Shown: piece by piece, positions 1-8,597 of the stretch
Layout: each line of letters begins with the position of its first letter
Position numbering within the stretch: position 1 is the stretch's first letter
From: an uncultured Collinsella sp.
GTDB lineage: Bacteria > Actinomycetota > Coriobacteriia > Coriobacteriales > Coriobacteriaceae
Direction: 5' to 3'
NCBI GenBank assembly: GCA_959019775.1
Contig: CAUEPS010000008.1
Location: 1-64,000, forward strand
Length of the DNA: 64,000 nt
The notes under the pieces: generated by a model
What the model was told of the DNA's origin: nothing
Database searches by the model: none
What the model saw: the letters and a program-made list of their open reading frames with translations, nothing else
Program-made: the position numbers and the translations under genes

Positions 1-377
1 CCACCGACGCCGAGATGGCCGAGCTCGAGTTTGCCTGGAAGGTCTGCAAGGGCGTTAAGTCCAACGCCATCCTGGTCTCCAAGGGCAAGGCCGGCATTGG
101 CATGGGCCCGGGTCAGCCCAACCGCGTGGATTCTGCACTGTTGGCCTGCGAGCGTGCCGAGGACTTCTGCGAGCGCGAGGGCGTGGAGAAGGGCGGCTTT
201 GCCTGCGCAAGCGACGCGTTCTTCCCGTTCCGCGACAACGTCGACGTGCTTGCCGCGCACGGCGTGACCTGCATCATTCAGCCCGGCGGCTCCAAGCGCG
301 ACGACGAGAGCATCCAGGCCTGCAACGAGCATGGTATTGCGATGGTCTTTACGGGCGCCCGCCACTTTAGGCACTAA
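1..377 (+). CDS. purH: PurH, AICAR transformylase/IMP cyclohydrolase, C-terminal part
   Basis: This is the 3' end of a gene whose start lies left of the window; the frame is open from base 3. The roughly 124 visible residues are the end of the AICAR transformylase domain. They include the K-S-N-A-I and VDSALLA segments, the SDAFFPFRDNVD motif and the terminal FTGARHFRH, all characteristic of PurH. The enzyme carries out the last two steps of purine synthesis, formylating AICAR and closing the ring to IMP in the cytoplasm. A strong intrinsic terminator follows 33 bases after the stop. Confidence 0.96.
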   Translation, partial: TDAEMAELEFAWKVCKGVKSNAILVSKGKAGIGMGPGQPNRVDSALLACERAEDFCEREGVEKGGFACASDAFFPFRDNVDVLAAHGVTCIIQPGGSKRDDESIQACNEHGIAMVFTGARHFRH

Positions 378-410
378 GTTTCGCCCCGGGACAAAATAAT
401 CTCTGCAAAA

Positions 411-442
411 GACGGCTGCTCCGTTTGGAGGGCCGTCTTTTT
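411..442 (+). terminator. Intrinsic terminator of purH
   Basis: GACGGC (411-416) pairs with GCCGTC (432-437), with a loop containing CCGTTT, followed directly by a run of five T. It separates purH from the next gene. Confidence 0.85.
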
Positions 443-482
443 GGTATAAGAGGACGGAATGACTAACACGAAAGGTACAACC

Positions 483-1190
483 ATGCCCCAGATTGATGAT
501 GCCGAACTGTTTGGTAATGCCGAGGATCAGCGTGCGTACGAGGACTTTTGCGCCAATCAGGAGGCGGTCGAGAAGTTCACGCTCGACAAGCCCGCGCTCA
601 TCTGCCGTTGGCGCATGTCCAACAAAAAGGTGCCCATGCTCAACCGTCACATCCGCGCGCTGTCTGAGCGCCTGGTGCAGGGCGAACCACTTACCCATAA
701 CATGCTCAGCTGGGCCAAGCAGCACGTTGAGTGGTCACTTGCCGAGGGCGACTACACCGCCCGCGACGGCGTGCTCATGCTGGTGATCGATATCAACGGC
801 AACGCCGCCATGACGGTGGGGGAGTACGAGCCGCTGGCCGACACGTCGGCCAAGGCGCTGCGTGCCCGTTCTGCCGAGGCTCGCTCCGAGGCCGACGAGA
901 CCGGCGTGGCGCCCGAGCTGCTCGCCGCCGTCAACGACGGTGAGCTGGCCTTTGTGGCGCCGGCGGACGAGTGCCTGTGCGGCACGGCGACGCTCATCGA
1001 GCAGCTGGCCCAGACCAAGGGCATCCCGGTCACGCGCGTAGATATTCCCGCGCAGCTTAAGGGCGCGCTGTTCCTAGTGAGCGACGAGCACGGCGTGGTC
1101 CCCGCAACCGAGACGGACGCCGCCGACGCCGACGCCGCCACGGTCGCCTTCTTCGCCGAAGGCTACGAAAAGCTCCGTGCCCGCCGCTAA
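483..1190 (+). CDS. Hypothetical protein, 235 aa
   Basis: I do not recognise this protein. It is acidic, with no signal peptide or membrane segment. The N-terminal half contains an aromatic and basic stretch (ICRWRMSNKKVPMLNRHIRAL) and a helix around HNMLSWAKQHVEW; the C-terminal part has a short cysteine pair (ECLCGTATL) and ends in KLRARR. I chose ATG 483 because AAAGG lies 7 bases upstream. An in-frame ATG at 459 with AGAGG five bases ahead is a real alternative adding eight residues. The gene stands alone between the purH terminator and a two-component system, so context gives no function. Confidence 0.75.
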   Translation: MPQIDDAELFGNAEDQRAYEDFCANQEAVEKFTLDKPALICRWRMSNKKVPMLNRHIRALSERLVQGEPLTHNMLSWAKQHVEWSLAEGDYTARDGVLMLVIDINGNAAMTVGEYEPLADTSAKALRARSAEARSEADETGVAPELLAAVNDGELAFVAPADECLCGTATLIEQLAQTKGIPVTRVDIPAQLKGALFLVSDEHGVVPATETDAADADAATVAFFAEGYEKLRARR

Positions 1191-1368
1191 ATGATTTTTC
1201 TGGGACGGGGATTAAGAATCATGTTGGTCCCCGCCACCGCTGCGAGTGCGAGGCGGATAAAACGCCCCCGCTCGCGAACAGTTCTGTCACCTTGGTACCG
1301 CGCGCGGTGCACACCTGCAGTTTCGCGGCCATAATGGTGGCAAGACAACCAAGAGGGGAGCGGAATCC

Positions 1369-2040
1369 ATGGCGCTGATCTATATCGTTGAGGACGACGA
1401 GCCCATCCGTCGCGAGCTCGCCGACATTTTGGCGCGTGCCGGTTTTGAGGTCGAGGCCTGCGAATCGTTTGAGCATGTCTCGCGCGATATTCTCGCCGCC
1501 GCGCCCGACCTGGTGCTGCTCGACCTCACGCTTCCCGTCAAGGACGGCCAGCATATCTGCCACGAGGTTCGCCGCGAATCCGAGGTCCCCATCATCGTCC
1601 TCACGTCGCGCACGACCGAGATCGACGAGGTCATGGCCATGACGCTCGGCGCGGACGACTTTGTTCCCAAGCCCTACAGCGCCCGTGTGCTCGTGGCGCG
1701 CATCAATGCCTTGCTGCGTCGCACCGCGGCGGCAGGCGAGCGCAGCACGCTCGTCCACAAGGGATTGGAGCTCGACCTCGCCCGCTCCATGGTCACCAAT
1801 ACGGCAACCGGCGACAGTACCGAGCTCACCAAAAACGAGCTGCGTATCCTTTCGCTGCTCTTGGGTCGCGCGGGCAAGATCGTCTCGCGTCCGGCCATCA
1901 TGCAGGACCTGTGGGACTCCGACGCCTTCGTGGACGACAACACGCTTACCGTCAACATCAACCGCCTGCGCACCACGCTCGAAAAAATCGGCATCAAGGG
2001 GTATTTGACGACGCACCGCGGCCAAGGCTATTCGGTCTAG
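1369..2040 (+). CDS. OmpR-family response regulator
   Basis: The 223-residue protein has an N-terminal receiver domain with the acidic pair E8/D9/D10, phospho-acceptor D52 in LVLLDLTLP, T79 and the conserved K101 in VPKPY. A C-terminal winged-helix effector domain (about residues 125-223) ends in the usual THRGQGYSV. It should bind promoter DNA when phosphorylated by the histidine kinase encoded nine bases downstream. GGGGAG precedes the ATG. The pair resembles the BceR/YxdJ type, which normally answers to peptide-antibiotic stress, but no transporter genes are adjacent. Confidence 0.93.
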   Translation: MALIYIVEDDEPIRRELADILARAGFEVEACESFEHVSRDILAAAPDLVLLDLTLPVKDGQHICHEVRRESEVPIIVLTSRTTEIDEVMAMTLGADDFVPKPYSARVLVARINALLRRTAAAGERSTLVHKGLELDLARSMVTNTATGDSTELTKNELRILSLLLGRAGKIVSRPAIMQDLWDSDAFVDDNTLTVNINRLRTTLEKIGIKGYLTTHRGQGYSV

Positions 2041-2049
2041 GGGCCGGCT

Positions 2050-3093
2050 ATGTCGTTTGGCAAGTTCTTTAAAGATGCGCTGCTTCCCGTCGCCGTGTGG
2101 ACCTGCGGCGTGCTGCTGAGCTGCTTTGTGCTGACGGTCGCCGGCGCACCCGTTTCTATCGTGGTCGTGGCGGTTGGCGTGTCCTTTATTTTCGGTATGC
2201 TCGGCATCGTGATCGAGTACGCTCGCCGTCGCCGTTTTCTGCGTCAGTTGGAGCGCGCGGCAGAGGAACTCGAGAGTCCCGCATGGGTGCAGGAGATGGT
2301 GCAATGCCCGACCTATGCCGAGGGCGAGCTTGAGTACGAGGTCTTGCGCCGGGTGGGCAAAGCTGCCTGCGACGAGGTTGCCGAAGGCCGGCGCCAGACC
2401 GATGATTATCGCGACTATATCGAAAGCTGGGTCCACGAGGCCAAGTTGCCTCTGGCGGCAGCCCATCTGATTCTTGAAAACCTGGACGGCAGCGAAGACG
2501 ATCTGTCGCGCGTAGACGACCTCGGTCGCGAGCTTGCCCGCGTGGAGCGCTATATCGACCAGGCGCTGTACTATGCACGCTCGGAAGTCGTGGAGCGTGA
2601 CTACCTGATTCGCCGCTGGGATCTTAAGACCCTGGTGACGGGCGCGATCAAGGCCAACGCGCGTGAGCTCATCGCGGCGCACGTGGCCCCGGTGTGCGAG
2701 AACCTCGACTTTGAGGTCTTTACCGACGAGAAGTGGCTCGAGTTTATTCTGGGCCAGCTCATTCAGAACAGCATTAAATACGCGCGTGAGGACGGCGCGA
2801 AGATCGTGTTTTCGGGAGCGTTGCTGGACGAGGGCCTGGCAAGCGAGCGCATCGAGCTTACCGTTGCCGACAACGGCTGCGGCGTGAGCGCGGCCGACCT
2901 GCCCCGCGTGTTCGAGAAGGGCTTTACCGGCGACAACGGTCGCACCACCAAGCGCGCAACGGGCATCGGCCTCTACCTGGTGGCACGTCTGTGCTCCAAG
3001 ATGGGCATCGACGTCACCGCATCGTCCGAGCCCAGCGAAGGCTTCGTCGTCACGTTCGCCTTCTCAACCAACAAGTTCCAATACTTTGAGTAG
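2050..3093 (+). CDS. Sensor histidine kinase, BceS-like intramembrane-sensing type
   Basis: The 347-residue protein has two membrane helices (about residues 11-31 and 35-57) with almost no loop between them, so it lacks an external sensor domain. A dimerisation helix carries the phosphorylated H129 in SWVHEAKLPLAAAH. The ATPase domain has an N box (LIQNSIKYA), G1 box (VADNGCGV), F box and G2 box (TGIGLYLV). This layout and the H-box wording fit the BceS/YxdK group, which sense through a partner ABC transporter. That partner is not encoded nearby. The gene is nine bases after its cognate regulator and is surely co-transcribed with it. Confidence 0.92.
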   Translation: MSFGKFFKDALLPVAVWTCGVLLSCFVLTVAGAPVSIVVVAVGVSFIFGMLGIVIEYARRRRFLRQLERAAEELESPAWVQEMVQCPTYAEGELEYEVLRRVGKAACDEVAEGRRQTDDYRDYIESWVHEAKLPLAAAHLILENLDGSEDDLSRVDDLGRELARVERYIDQALYYARSEVVERDYLIRRWDLKTLVTGAIKANARELIAAHVAPVCENLDFEVFTDEKWLEFILGQLIQNSIKYAREDGAKIVFSGALLDEGLASERIELTVADNGCGVSAADLPRVFEKGFTGDNGRTTKRATGIGLYLVARLCSKMGIDVTASSEPSEGFVVTFAFSTNKFQYFE

Positions 3094-3116
3094 TCGGGAC
3101 GTCTTGCGGTGCGGAC

Positions 3117-3182
3117 GGCTATGTTCCCGAACGTGAACTTAGCTAAAGCAATTGGCGCTATGTTCCCGAACGGGAACATAGC
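3117..3182. repeat. Tandem GTTCCCGAAC inverted repeats
   Basis: The block GCTATGTTCCCGAACG occurs at 3118 and again at 3157, a 39-bp step. The second copy continues into a 26-base palindrome (3157-3182) with 11-base arms GCTATGTTCCC and GGGAACATAGC around GAAC. The first has the weaker form GTTCCCGAACGTGAAC. They lie downstream of the histidine kinase and upstream of a convergent terminator, so they may be an operator pair or a REP-like element. Confidence 0.7.
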
Positions 3183-3210
3183 CATGAGGCTCAAATGAAT
3201 CTCCTATAAC

Positions 3211-3238
3211 AAAAACGCGCCGCCCCAACCGGGGCGGC
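3211..3238 (-). terminator. Intrinsic terminator for the leftward usp gene
   Basis: GCCGCCCC (3219-3226) and GGGGCGGC (3231-3238) form a perfect 8-bp stem. On the minus strand it is followed by GCG and TTTTTG. It probably ends the transcript of the universal stress protein gene. Confidence 0.7.
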
Positions 3239-3281
3239 ACGCCATCTTTTATCAGCCAACTCGCTGAAGTACGGTGACGAA

Positions 3282-3372
3282 GGCGCAAGGCCGGGAGGGG
3301 TTATCTAAGCCGACATCCCGCAGCCGCGAAGCGGCGAGGACGTCGGCGTGATAACCCCGCAGGCCTTGCGCC
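3282..3372 (-). repeat. Long nested palindrome directly after usp
   Basis: Nested complementary blocks pair across 91 bases: GGCGCAAGGCC with GGCCTTGCGCC, GGGGTTATC with GATAACCCC, GCCGACATCC with GGACGTCGGC, and a central CCGC/GCGG. It begins 13 bases after the usp stop codon, so the usp mRNA would carry an extended 3' hairpin. No T run follows it directly, which makes it unlike a plain terminator. Confidence 0.65.
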
Positions 3373-3385
3373 GGCGGGAAGGAAC

Positions 3386-3823
3386 CTACTTCACGACCAA
3401 GATGTCGCAGTCGGTATTGCGCAGCAGGAACGTCGAAATCGAACCCAGAAGCGCATACTTGATCGAGGACAGGCCGCGAGCGCCGCAGAGCACCAGGTCG
3501 GGCTTGACCACGTCGAGCATCTCGTCCTTGAGTGTCTCGCGAATGCGGCCGGCGCGAATCATGACCTCGACCTCGGGAATGTCGGGATTGGCCTTGGCCT
3601 CTTCGAGCTGCTTGGCGATGGAGTTCTTAAATGCCTCCTCTAGGCCGTTGACCAGATCGACCGGATAGGAACCGGCGCTCTCGAGCGCCGTGGAATCGAT
3701 AACGTGGCCGATGATTAGCTTGGCGCCGTTGTTCGCGGCGACCTTGATGGCGCGTGCGAGCACAAAATCCTGCTGTTCAGTACCGTCGAGTGAAACAAAT
3801 ACCTTGGTGTAGCCCTCGTTCAT
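3386..3823 (-). CDS. Universal stress protein, UspA family
   Basis: A 145-residue single-domain Usp. The nucleotide-binding signature G-2x-G-9x-G-S is present as GARG-(9 residues)-GSIS near residues 117-132, so it is probably an ATP-binding type. The protein begins with the strand VFVSLDGTEQQ and ends with CDILVVK, both typical. GGAGG precedes the start. The gene is divergent from uppP, and the shared 248-base intergenic region should hold both promoters. Confidence 0.92.
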   Translation of the reverse strand: MNEGYTKVFVSLDGTEQQDFVLARAIKVAANNGAKLIIGHVIDSTALESAGSYPVDLVNGLEEAFKNSIAKQLEEAKANPDIPEVEVMIRAGRIRETLKDEMLDVVKPDLVLCGARGLSSIKYALLGSISTFLLRNTDCDILVVK

Positions 3824-4071
3824 GGTTTCCTCCTTGGTCTATCGCACGGGCGCGGGGCTCGTGCATCGGGCGGGCGCGGGCGCGTTGGCCGCCGGACACT
3901 TTATCTTGTTGCAGTTATACCCAAGGATTTGGGTTTGACCGCTCGCAATTCTGTGAACGGGCGAGTTTTTTGGTAAGGGTAGGCGCAGGCGCGCCGCCAA
4001 CGGTTGATAATGGGACATCGCCCGCACCGTCCGCAGAACAATATCGGCGGGTGTCTAACGAGGGGGTCCCT

Positions 4072-5052
4072 TTGGATATCATCGAGCTTTTAAAATCTGC
4101 CTTCATGGGCCTGGTCGAGGGCATCACCGAATGGCTGCCTGTTTCGTCGACCGGTCACATGATCTTGGTGGACGAGTTCGTCAAGATGAACGTGAGCGAG
4201 ACGTTCTGGAACATGTTCCTGGTCGTGATCCAACTTGGCGCCATTTTGGCCGTCTGTGTGCTGTTCTTCCATGAGCTCAATCCGTTCTCGCCCAGCAAGG
4301 GCAAGGAGGGCCGTCGCGACACCTGGGTGCTGTGGGGCAAGATTGTGCTCGGTTGCATTCCTGCGGCGGCGATCGGCCTGCCGCTCAACGACTGGATGGA
4401 GGAGCATTTCTACAATGCTCTCGTCGTGGCGCTGGCGCTCATTGTGTACGGCGTGCTGTTTATCGTGATCGAGAACTGGCGCGCAAACAAGCGCGAGGAA
4501 ATGGCCGTTGCCGGTTCGTTTGGTTCGCGTGCTGTGGTGTCGGGTGGACGTCCCGCCGGTGCGCACTTTGCGGCGCCCGCCACGGCTACCGCTGAGGATG
4601 AGGACGATGACGAGAACCTGGACTTTGGCTCCATCGCCACGCTCGAGGACCTCAGTTGGAAGACTGCGCTGGGTATCGGCTGCTTCCAGGTGCTTTCGCT
4701 GGTGCCTGGTACGTCTCGCTCCGGTTCTACCATCATCGGCGGCCTGCTTTTGGGCTGCACGCGCTCGGTGGCATCCAAGTTTACGTTCTTCCTGGCTATT
4801 CCCGTTATGTTTGGCGCAAGTGCGCTCAAGCTGGTCAAGTACTTCATCAAGGGCGGCACGTTCGGCGCCAACGAGGTCGCCATCTTGGGCGTGGGCTGCG
4901 TTGTGGCCTTTGTGGTTTCGCTTATCGCCATCAAGTGGCTCATGGGCTTCGTCCGCCGTCACGACTTTAAGTGCTTCGGTGTTTACCGCATCATCCTGGG
5001 CATCGTAGTGCTCGCATACTTCTTTGTTCTGGAGCCTATGCTCGGCCTGTAA
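4072..5052 (+). CDS. uppP: Undecaprenyl-diphosphatase UppP
   Basis: This membrane enzyme dephosphorylates undecaprenyl diphosphate to recycle the lipid carrier of cell-wall synthesis and gives bacitracin resistance. The first signature, EGITEWLPVSSTGH (E16, E20, H29), and the second, PGTSRSGST near residue 213, are both intact. About eight membrane segments are visible. The start is TTG 4072 with GAGGGGG six bases ahead; an upstream in-frame extension to 3754 is low-complexity and lacks a ribosome site. At 326 residues it is longer than usual because of an acidic cytoplasmic insertion (EDEDDDENLDF) near residue 175-190. Confidence 0.94.
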   Translation: MDIIELLKSAFMGLVEGITEWLPVSSTGHMILVDEFVKMNVSETFWNMFLVVIQLGAILAVCVLFFHELNPFSPSKGKEGRRDTWVLWGKIVLGCIPAAAIGLPLNDWMEEHFYNALVVALALIVYGVLFIVIENWRANKREEMAVAGSFGSRAVVSGGRPAGAHFAAPATATAEDEDDDENLDFGSIATLEDLSWKTALGIGCFQVLSLVPGTSRSGSTIIGGLLLGCTRSVASKFTFFLAIPVMFGASALKLVKYFIKGGTFGANEVAILGVGCVVAFVVSLIAIKWLMGFVRRHDFKCFGVYRIILGIVVLAYFFVLEPMLGL

Positions 5053-5096
5053 CTTGGTTGACGCTGCGCGGCGGCCAGGGCGACAACTTGTCATTC

Positions 5097-5138
5097 AAAG
5101 AGGGCGGCATGACCAAAAGGTCTATGCCGCCCTCTTTT
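5097..5138 (+). terminator. Intrinsic terminator of uppP
   Basis: AAAGAGGGCGGCAT (5097-5110) pairs perfectly with ATGCCGCCCTCTTT (5124-5137) and is followed by T residues; a clear terminator 45 bases after the stop. Confidence 0.92.
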
Positions 5139-5212
5139 CATGCCAATTTGTTCGCCCTGGCCGCCGCTCGCTACCGTTGCCATGACATCGGTGGCTCCGT
5201 GATTGGTGCATT

Positions 5213-5259
5213 GGGGTCAGGTTTCTTTGCACCAACGTGGTGCAGACTAACTTGACCCC
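5213..5259. repeat. Imperfect GGGGTCA...TGACCCC palindrome
   Basis: Two 22-base arms (5213-5234 and 5238-5259) separated by ACG. The ends GGGGTCA/TGACCCC and the centre GCACCA/TGGTGC pair; the middle is mismatched. A related arm (GACAGGTTAGTTTGCACCA) recurs at 11772, so this is a dispersed repeat. The rest of the uppP-pcrA gap (5139-5408) holds only an unassigned promoter for pcrA. Confidence 0.6.
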
Positions 5260-5408
5260 ATTGCGCCAAATCCGCTGGGGCGTGCCTGATGGCGGCGCGC
5301 GGAGTCGTGGTGTGATTTGCGTCGGTGTCCTCGCGGCTCGGTATACTGGTACGGCTCAAACTATGGCGCTGCCCGCAGGCGCGCCGTCCGTCAGATGAGG
5401 AGTCGCCC

Positions 5409-8309
5409 ATGACCCAGCCCCTGCCTTGGGAAAAGAACACTGCGGTACCCGTGCCGCCCGCGCCGGAACCCGTGCCGCTCGATGCGTACACCGCCCCCGC
5501 CGCGCCGGAACCCGAGCTCGTTCCGCTCGACATCTACGACGCCCCGGCTCCGGCGCCCAAACCCGCCAAGCCGCTCGTCGACATCGACAGCCTTAATCCC
5601 GCTCAGCGCGAGGCGGTCCTGACCACCGAGGGCCCGCTGCTGGTGCTCGCCGGTGCTGGCTCGGGCAAGACCCGCGTCTTGACCTTCCGCATCGCACATA
5701 TGCTCGGCGACCTGGGCGTTAAGCCCTGGCAGATCCTTGCCATCACGTTTACCAACAAGGCCGCGGCCGAGATGCGTGAGCGTCTGGCGGCACTCATTCC
5801 CAGCGGCACCCGCGGCATGTGGGTGTGCACCTTCCATGCCATGTGCGTGCGTATGCTGCGCGAGGACGCCGACCTGCTGGGATACACCGGGCAGTTCACC
5901 ATCTACGATGACGATGACTCAAAGCGCATGGTGCGCGACATTATGCAGGCGCTCGGCATTGAGCAAAAGCAGTTCCCCATCAACATGATCCGCAGCAAGA
6001 TCAGCTCGGCCAAAAACGCCATGATCGGCCCCGAGGACATGCTCAAATCCGCCGACAGCCCCAACGACAAAAAGGCCGCGCAGGTCTACCTGGAGCTGGA
6101 ACGCCGCCTGCGTGCCGCCAACGCGATGGACTTCGACGACCTGCTCGTGCGCACGCTCGAGCTGCTGCGCACCCGCCCCGAGGTGCTCGACAAGTACCAA
6201 GAGCGCTTCCGCTACATTAGCGTCGACGAGTATCAGGACACCAACCACGTCCAGTACGAGATCGCCAACCTGCTGGCCGCCAAGTACCAAAACCTCATGG
6301 TCGTGGGCGACGACGACCAGTCCATTTATAGCTGGCGTGGCGCCGACATCACCAATATCCTGGACTTTGAGAAGGACTTTAAAGACTGCAAGACCGTCAA
6401 GCTGGAGCAGAACTATCGCTCTACGGGCCATATCCTGAGCGCCGCCAACGCCGTGGTGCGTCACAACTCGCAGCGCAAGGACAAGCGCCTGTTTACGGCC
6501 GAGGGCGATGGTGAGAAGATCCAGGCCTTCCAGGCGAGCGATGAGCGCGACGAGGGCCGCTGGATTGCTGGCGAGATCGAGAAGCTGCACGCCAAGGGCA
6601 CGAGTTACGACGACATCGCCGTGTTCTACCGCACCAACGCCCAGTCGCGCATTCTCGAAGATATGTTCCTGCGCGCGGGCGTGCCCTACAAGATCGTGGG
6701 CGGCACGCGATTCTTCGACCGTGCCGAGATCCGCGACGTTATGGCATATCTCAAGATGATCGTGAACCCGGCAGACGAGATGAGCGTCAAGCGCGTCATC
6801 AATACGCCGCGCCGCGGTATCGGCTCCACCTCGATCCAAAAGATTGAGCAGCTGGCGCGCGACAACCGTTGCTCGTTCTTCCAGGCCTGCGAGATCGCGT
6901 GCGCCGAGACCGGCATGTTTAGCGCCAAGGTCCGCAACGGCCTGTCGAGCTTTGTGTCGCTGGTGCGCGAAGGTCGCCGCATGGACGGCGAGCTCAAGGA
7001 CGTTGTCGAGATGATCGTCGATAAAACGGGCCTTCTGCAGGCCTTCCGCGCCGAGGGAACCATGGAGTCCGAGAGCCGCGCCGAGAACATTCAGGAATTC
7101 TTGGGCGTTGCTGCCGAATTTGAAGAGACGCACGAGGATATCGAGGGTACGCTCGAGAGCTTGGAAGAGCTGCGCGCGGCTGGCGTTGCCGATGTACCGC
7201 CCGGCGCCGAGTCCGAGCCCGTCGTGGTGAGCGCGCCTGCGCCCGAACCGGGGCCGTCTGCCCCGGCATCCTCGTTTGAGGCGCTCGTTGGCGCGCGTGA
7301 TGCCGCGGGTTCAAATCCGCTCGATAGCCTGGCGGCCCCGGCGCTTTCTCCGCAGGATGCCCTGGCCGCCGCCATCGCGGGCAACGCCTATGCCGCGCCA
7401 ACGGAGATGCCGGCGGGCGCCGTGCATGCCGACGAGATCGAGCGCACCTACGGTCCGCTCACCTGCAAGGCGCTGCCGGCACTCATGGAGTGGCTGGCCC
7501 TGCGCTCCGACTTGGATTCCCTGGCCGGAGAGACGCATGCCATCACCATGATGACCATCCACTCCGCCAAGGGCCTGGAGTTCCCCGCGGTGTTCGTGGC
7601 CGGCATGGAGGAGGGCATCTTCCCGCACGTGCACGACTTTGGCGGCAGCGATGACCCGGGCAAGCTCGAGGAGGAGCGTCGCCTGGCCTACGTTGCCATC
7701 ACGCGTGCCCGTAAGCGACTGTTCTTGACCTATGCGGCCACACGTCGCACCTACGGTTCGACCTCTGCCAACCCGCGCTCGCGCTTCCTCAACGAGATTC
7801 CGTTTGAGGATATCGAGTTTAGCGGTATCGGCTCTGCCGGTTTTGAGGGCACGGGCTGGGAGAAGCGCGGCGACCGTCACGGCACCTTTGGCTCGGGCAT
7901 GGGCTCGGATATGTATGGCGGCAAGGTGTTTGGCTCGCATACGCGCTCGACCGGCGGTTCCGGTTCGCGCGGCGGATCGAGCTTTGACGACTTCTTTGGC
8001 GGCAGCAGCTACGGGACCGAGCGCCATCGTGGGGTTTCGCCCGATGCCGGCCGTGTTGCCTCGACCTTTGGCTCGGGCGCGCCGCGAGCCAAAAAGCCCT
8101 CGTCCAAGGTGTCCCCGACGGTGGAGCGCAAGGTCGATCGCGCCAGCGCATCGCAGGACTTTGCCGCGGGCGATACCGTGAGCCACAAGACCTTTGGCAC
8201 GGGTACCGTGATCTCGGTCGCCGGAGACATGATCGAGGTTCAATTCGAAAAGACCGGCCAGACCAAAAAGCTTATGAAAGGTTTTGCACCGATCGTCAAG
8301 CTGTCTTGA
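5409..8309 (+). CDS. pcrA: ATP-dependent DNA helicase PcrA/UvrD
   Basis: A 966-residue superfamily 1A 3'-5' helicase acting in repair and in clearing replication blocks. Walker A AGAGSGKTR lies near residue 82, motif II DEYQDTN near 272, QNYRS follows, and the late motifs TIHSAKGLEF and VAITRARKRLF are intact. The start at ATG 5409 has GAGGAG seven bases ahead. Two features exceed the usual length: an N-terminal Pro/Ala-rich leader of about 55 residues, and a Gly/Ser-rich linker before the C-terminal PcrA domain (FGTGTVISVAGDMIEVQFE), which in relatives contacts RNA polymerase. An Ala/Pro-rich insert also occurs near residues 590-660. Confidence 0.96.
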   Translation: MTQPLPWEKNTAVPVPPAPEPVPLDAYTAPAAPEPELVPLDIYDAPAPAPKPAKPLVDIDSLNPAQREAVLTTEGPLLVLAGAGSGKTRVLTFRIAHMLGDLGVKPWQILAITFTNKAAAEMRERLAALIPSGTRGMWVCTFHAMCVRMLREDADLLGYTGQFTIYDDDDSKRMVRDIMQALGIEQKQFPINMIRSKISSAKNAMIGPEDMLKSADSPNDKKAAQVYLELERRLRAANAMDFDDLLVRTLELLRTRPEVLDKYQERFRYISVDEYQDTNHVQYEIANLLAAKYQNLMVVGDDDQSIYSWRGADITNILDFEKDFKDCKTVKLEQNYRSTGHILSAANAVVRHNSQRKDKRLFTAEGDGEKIQAFQASDERDEGRWIAGEIEKLHAKGTSYDDIAVFYRTNAQSRILEDMFLRAGVPYKIVGGTRFFDRAEIRDVMAYLKMIVNPADEMSVKRVINTPRRGIGSTSIQKIEQLARDNRCSFFQACEIACAETGMFSAKVRNGLSSFVSLVREGRRMDGELKDVVEMIVDKTGLLQAFRAEGTMESESRAENIQEFLGVAAEFEETHEDIEGTLESLEELRAAGVADVPPGAESEPVVVSAPAPEPGPSAPASSFEALVGARDAAGSNPLDSLAAPALSPQDALAAAIAGNAYAAPTEMPAGAVHADEIERTYGPLTCKALPALMEWLALRSDLDSLAGETHAITMMTIHSAKGLEFPAVFVAGMEEGIFPHVHDFGGSDDPGKLEEERRLAYVAITRARKRLFLTYAATRRTYGSTSANPRSRFLNEIPFEDIEFSGIGSAGFEGTGWEKRGDRHGTFGSGMGSDMYGGKVFGSHTRSTGGSGSRGGSSFDDFFGGSSYGTERHRGVSPDAGRVASTFGSGAPRAKKPSSKVSPTVERKVDRASASQDFAAGDTVSHKTFGTGTVISVAGDMIEVQFEKTGQTKKLMKGFAPIVKLS

Positions 8310-8316
8310 TCCCGGC

Positions 8317-8446
8317 GGACCTGGGCGGGCGTATGGGGCAACATCGCCTGCTCGGGCAGTCCTGCGCAAGACGGAGGCCACATTAAGTGGCCTCCTTTGC
8401 GTGCGGAACTCGCGATCGATGTTGCCCCATACGCCCGCCCAGGTCC
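8317..8446 (+). repeat. 3'-UTR stem with conserved internal loop, copy 1
   Basis: The element starts 7 bases after the pcrA stop. Outer arms 8317-8346 and 8417-8446 are perfectly complementary over 30 bp. Inside them are CCTGCTCGGGCAGTCCTGC on the 5' side, an inner hairpin GGAGGCCAC-ATTAA-GTGGCCTCC (8373-8395), and GTGCGGAACTCGCGAT on the 3' side. The same internal sequences recur in the element after manA, while both stems differ in sequence and keep pairing. A structured RNA is the simplest reading; a mobile palindromic element is possible. Confidence 0.75.
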
Positions 8447-8529
8447 TTGGGTAACGTTGCTTGCGAACGTTGCTTTGCTCGTTCGCTTTTTGATCTGGAG
8501 AGCCGGGTGGGCTGAATACTTAGACATGG

Positions 8530-8567
8530 CAAGGGGCTCCCCCGTTGATGAACGGAAGAGCCCCTTG
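8530..8567. terminator. Terminator between convergent pcrA and manA
   Basis: CAAGGGGCTC (8530-8539) pairs with GAGCCCCTTG (8558-8567), with CCGTT/AACGG extending the inner helix. TTGCGTTTTG follows on the plus strand. It lies between the two structured elements. Confidence 0.7.
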
Positions 8568-8597
8568 TTGCGTTTTGATTGTCGTTACTAGCCAAAG

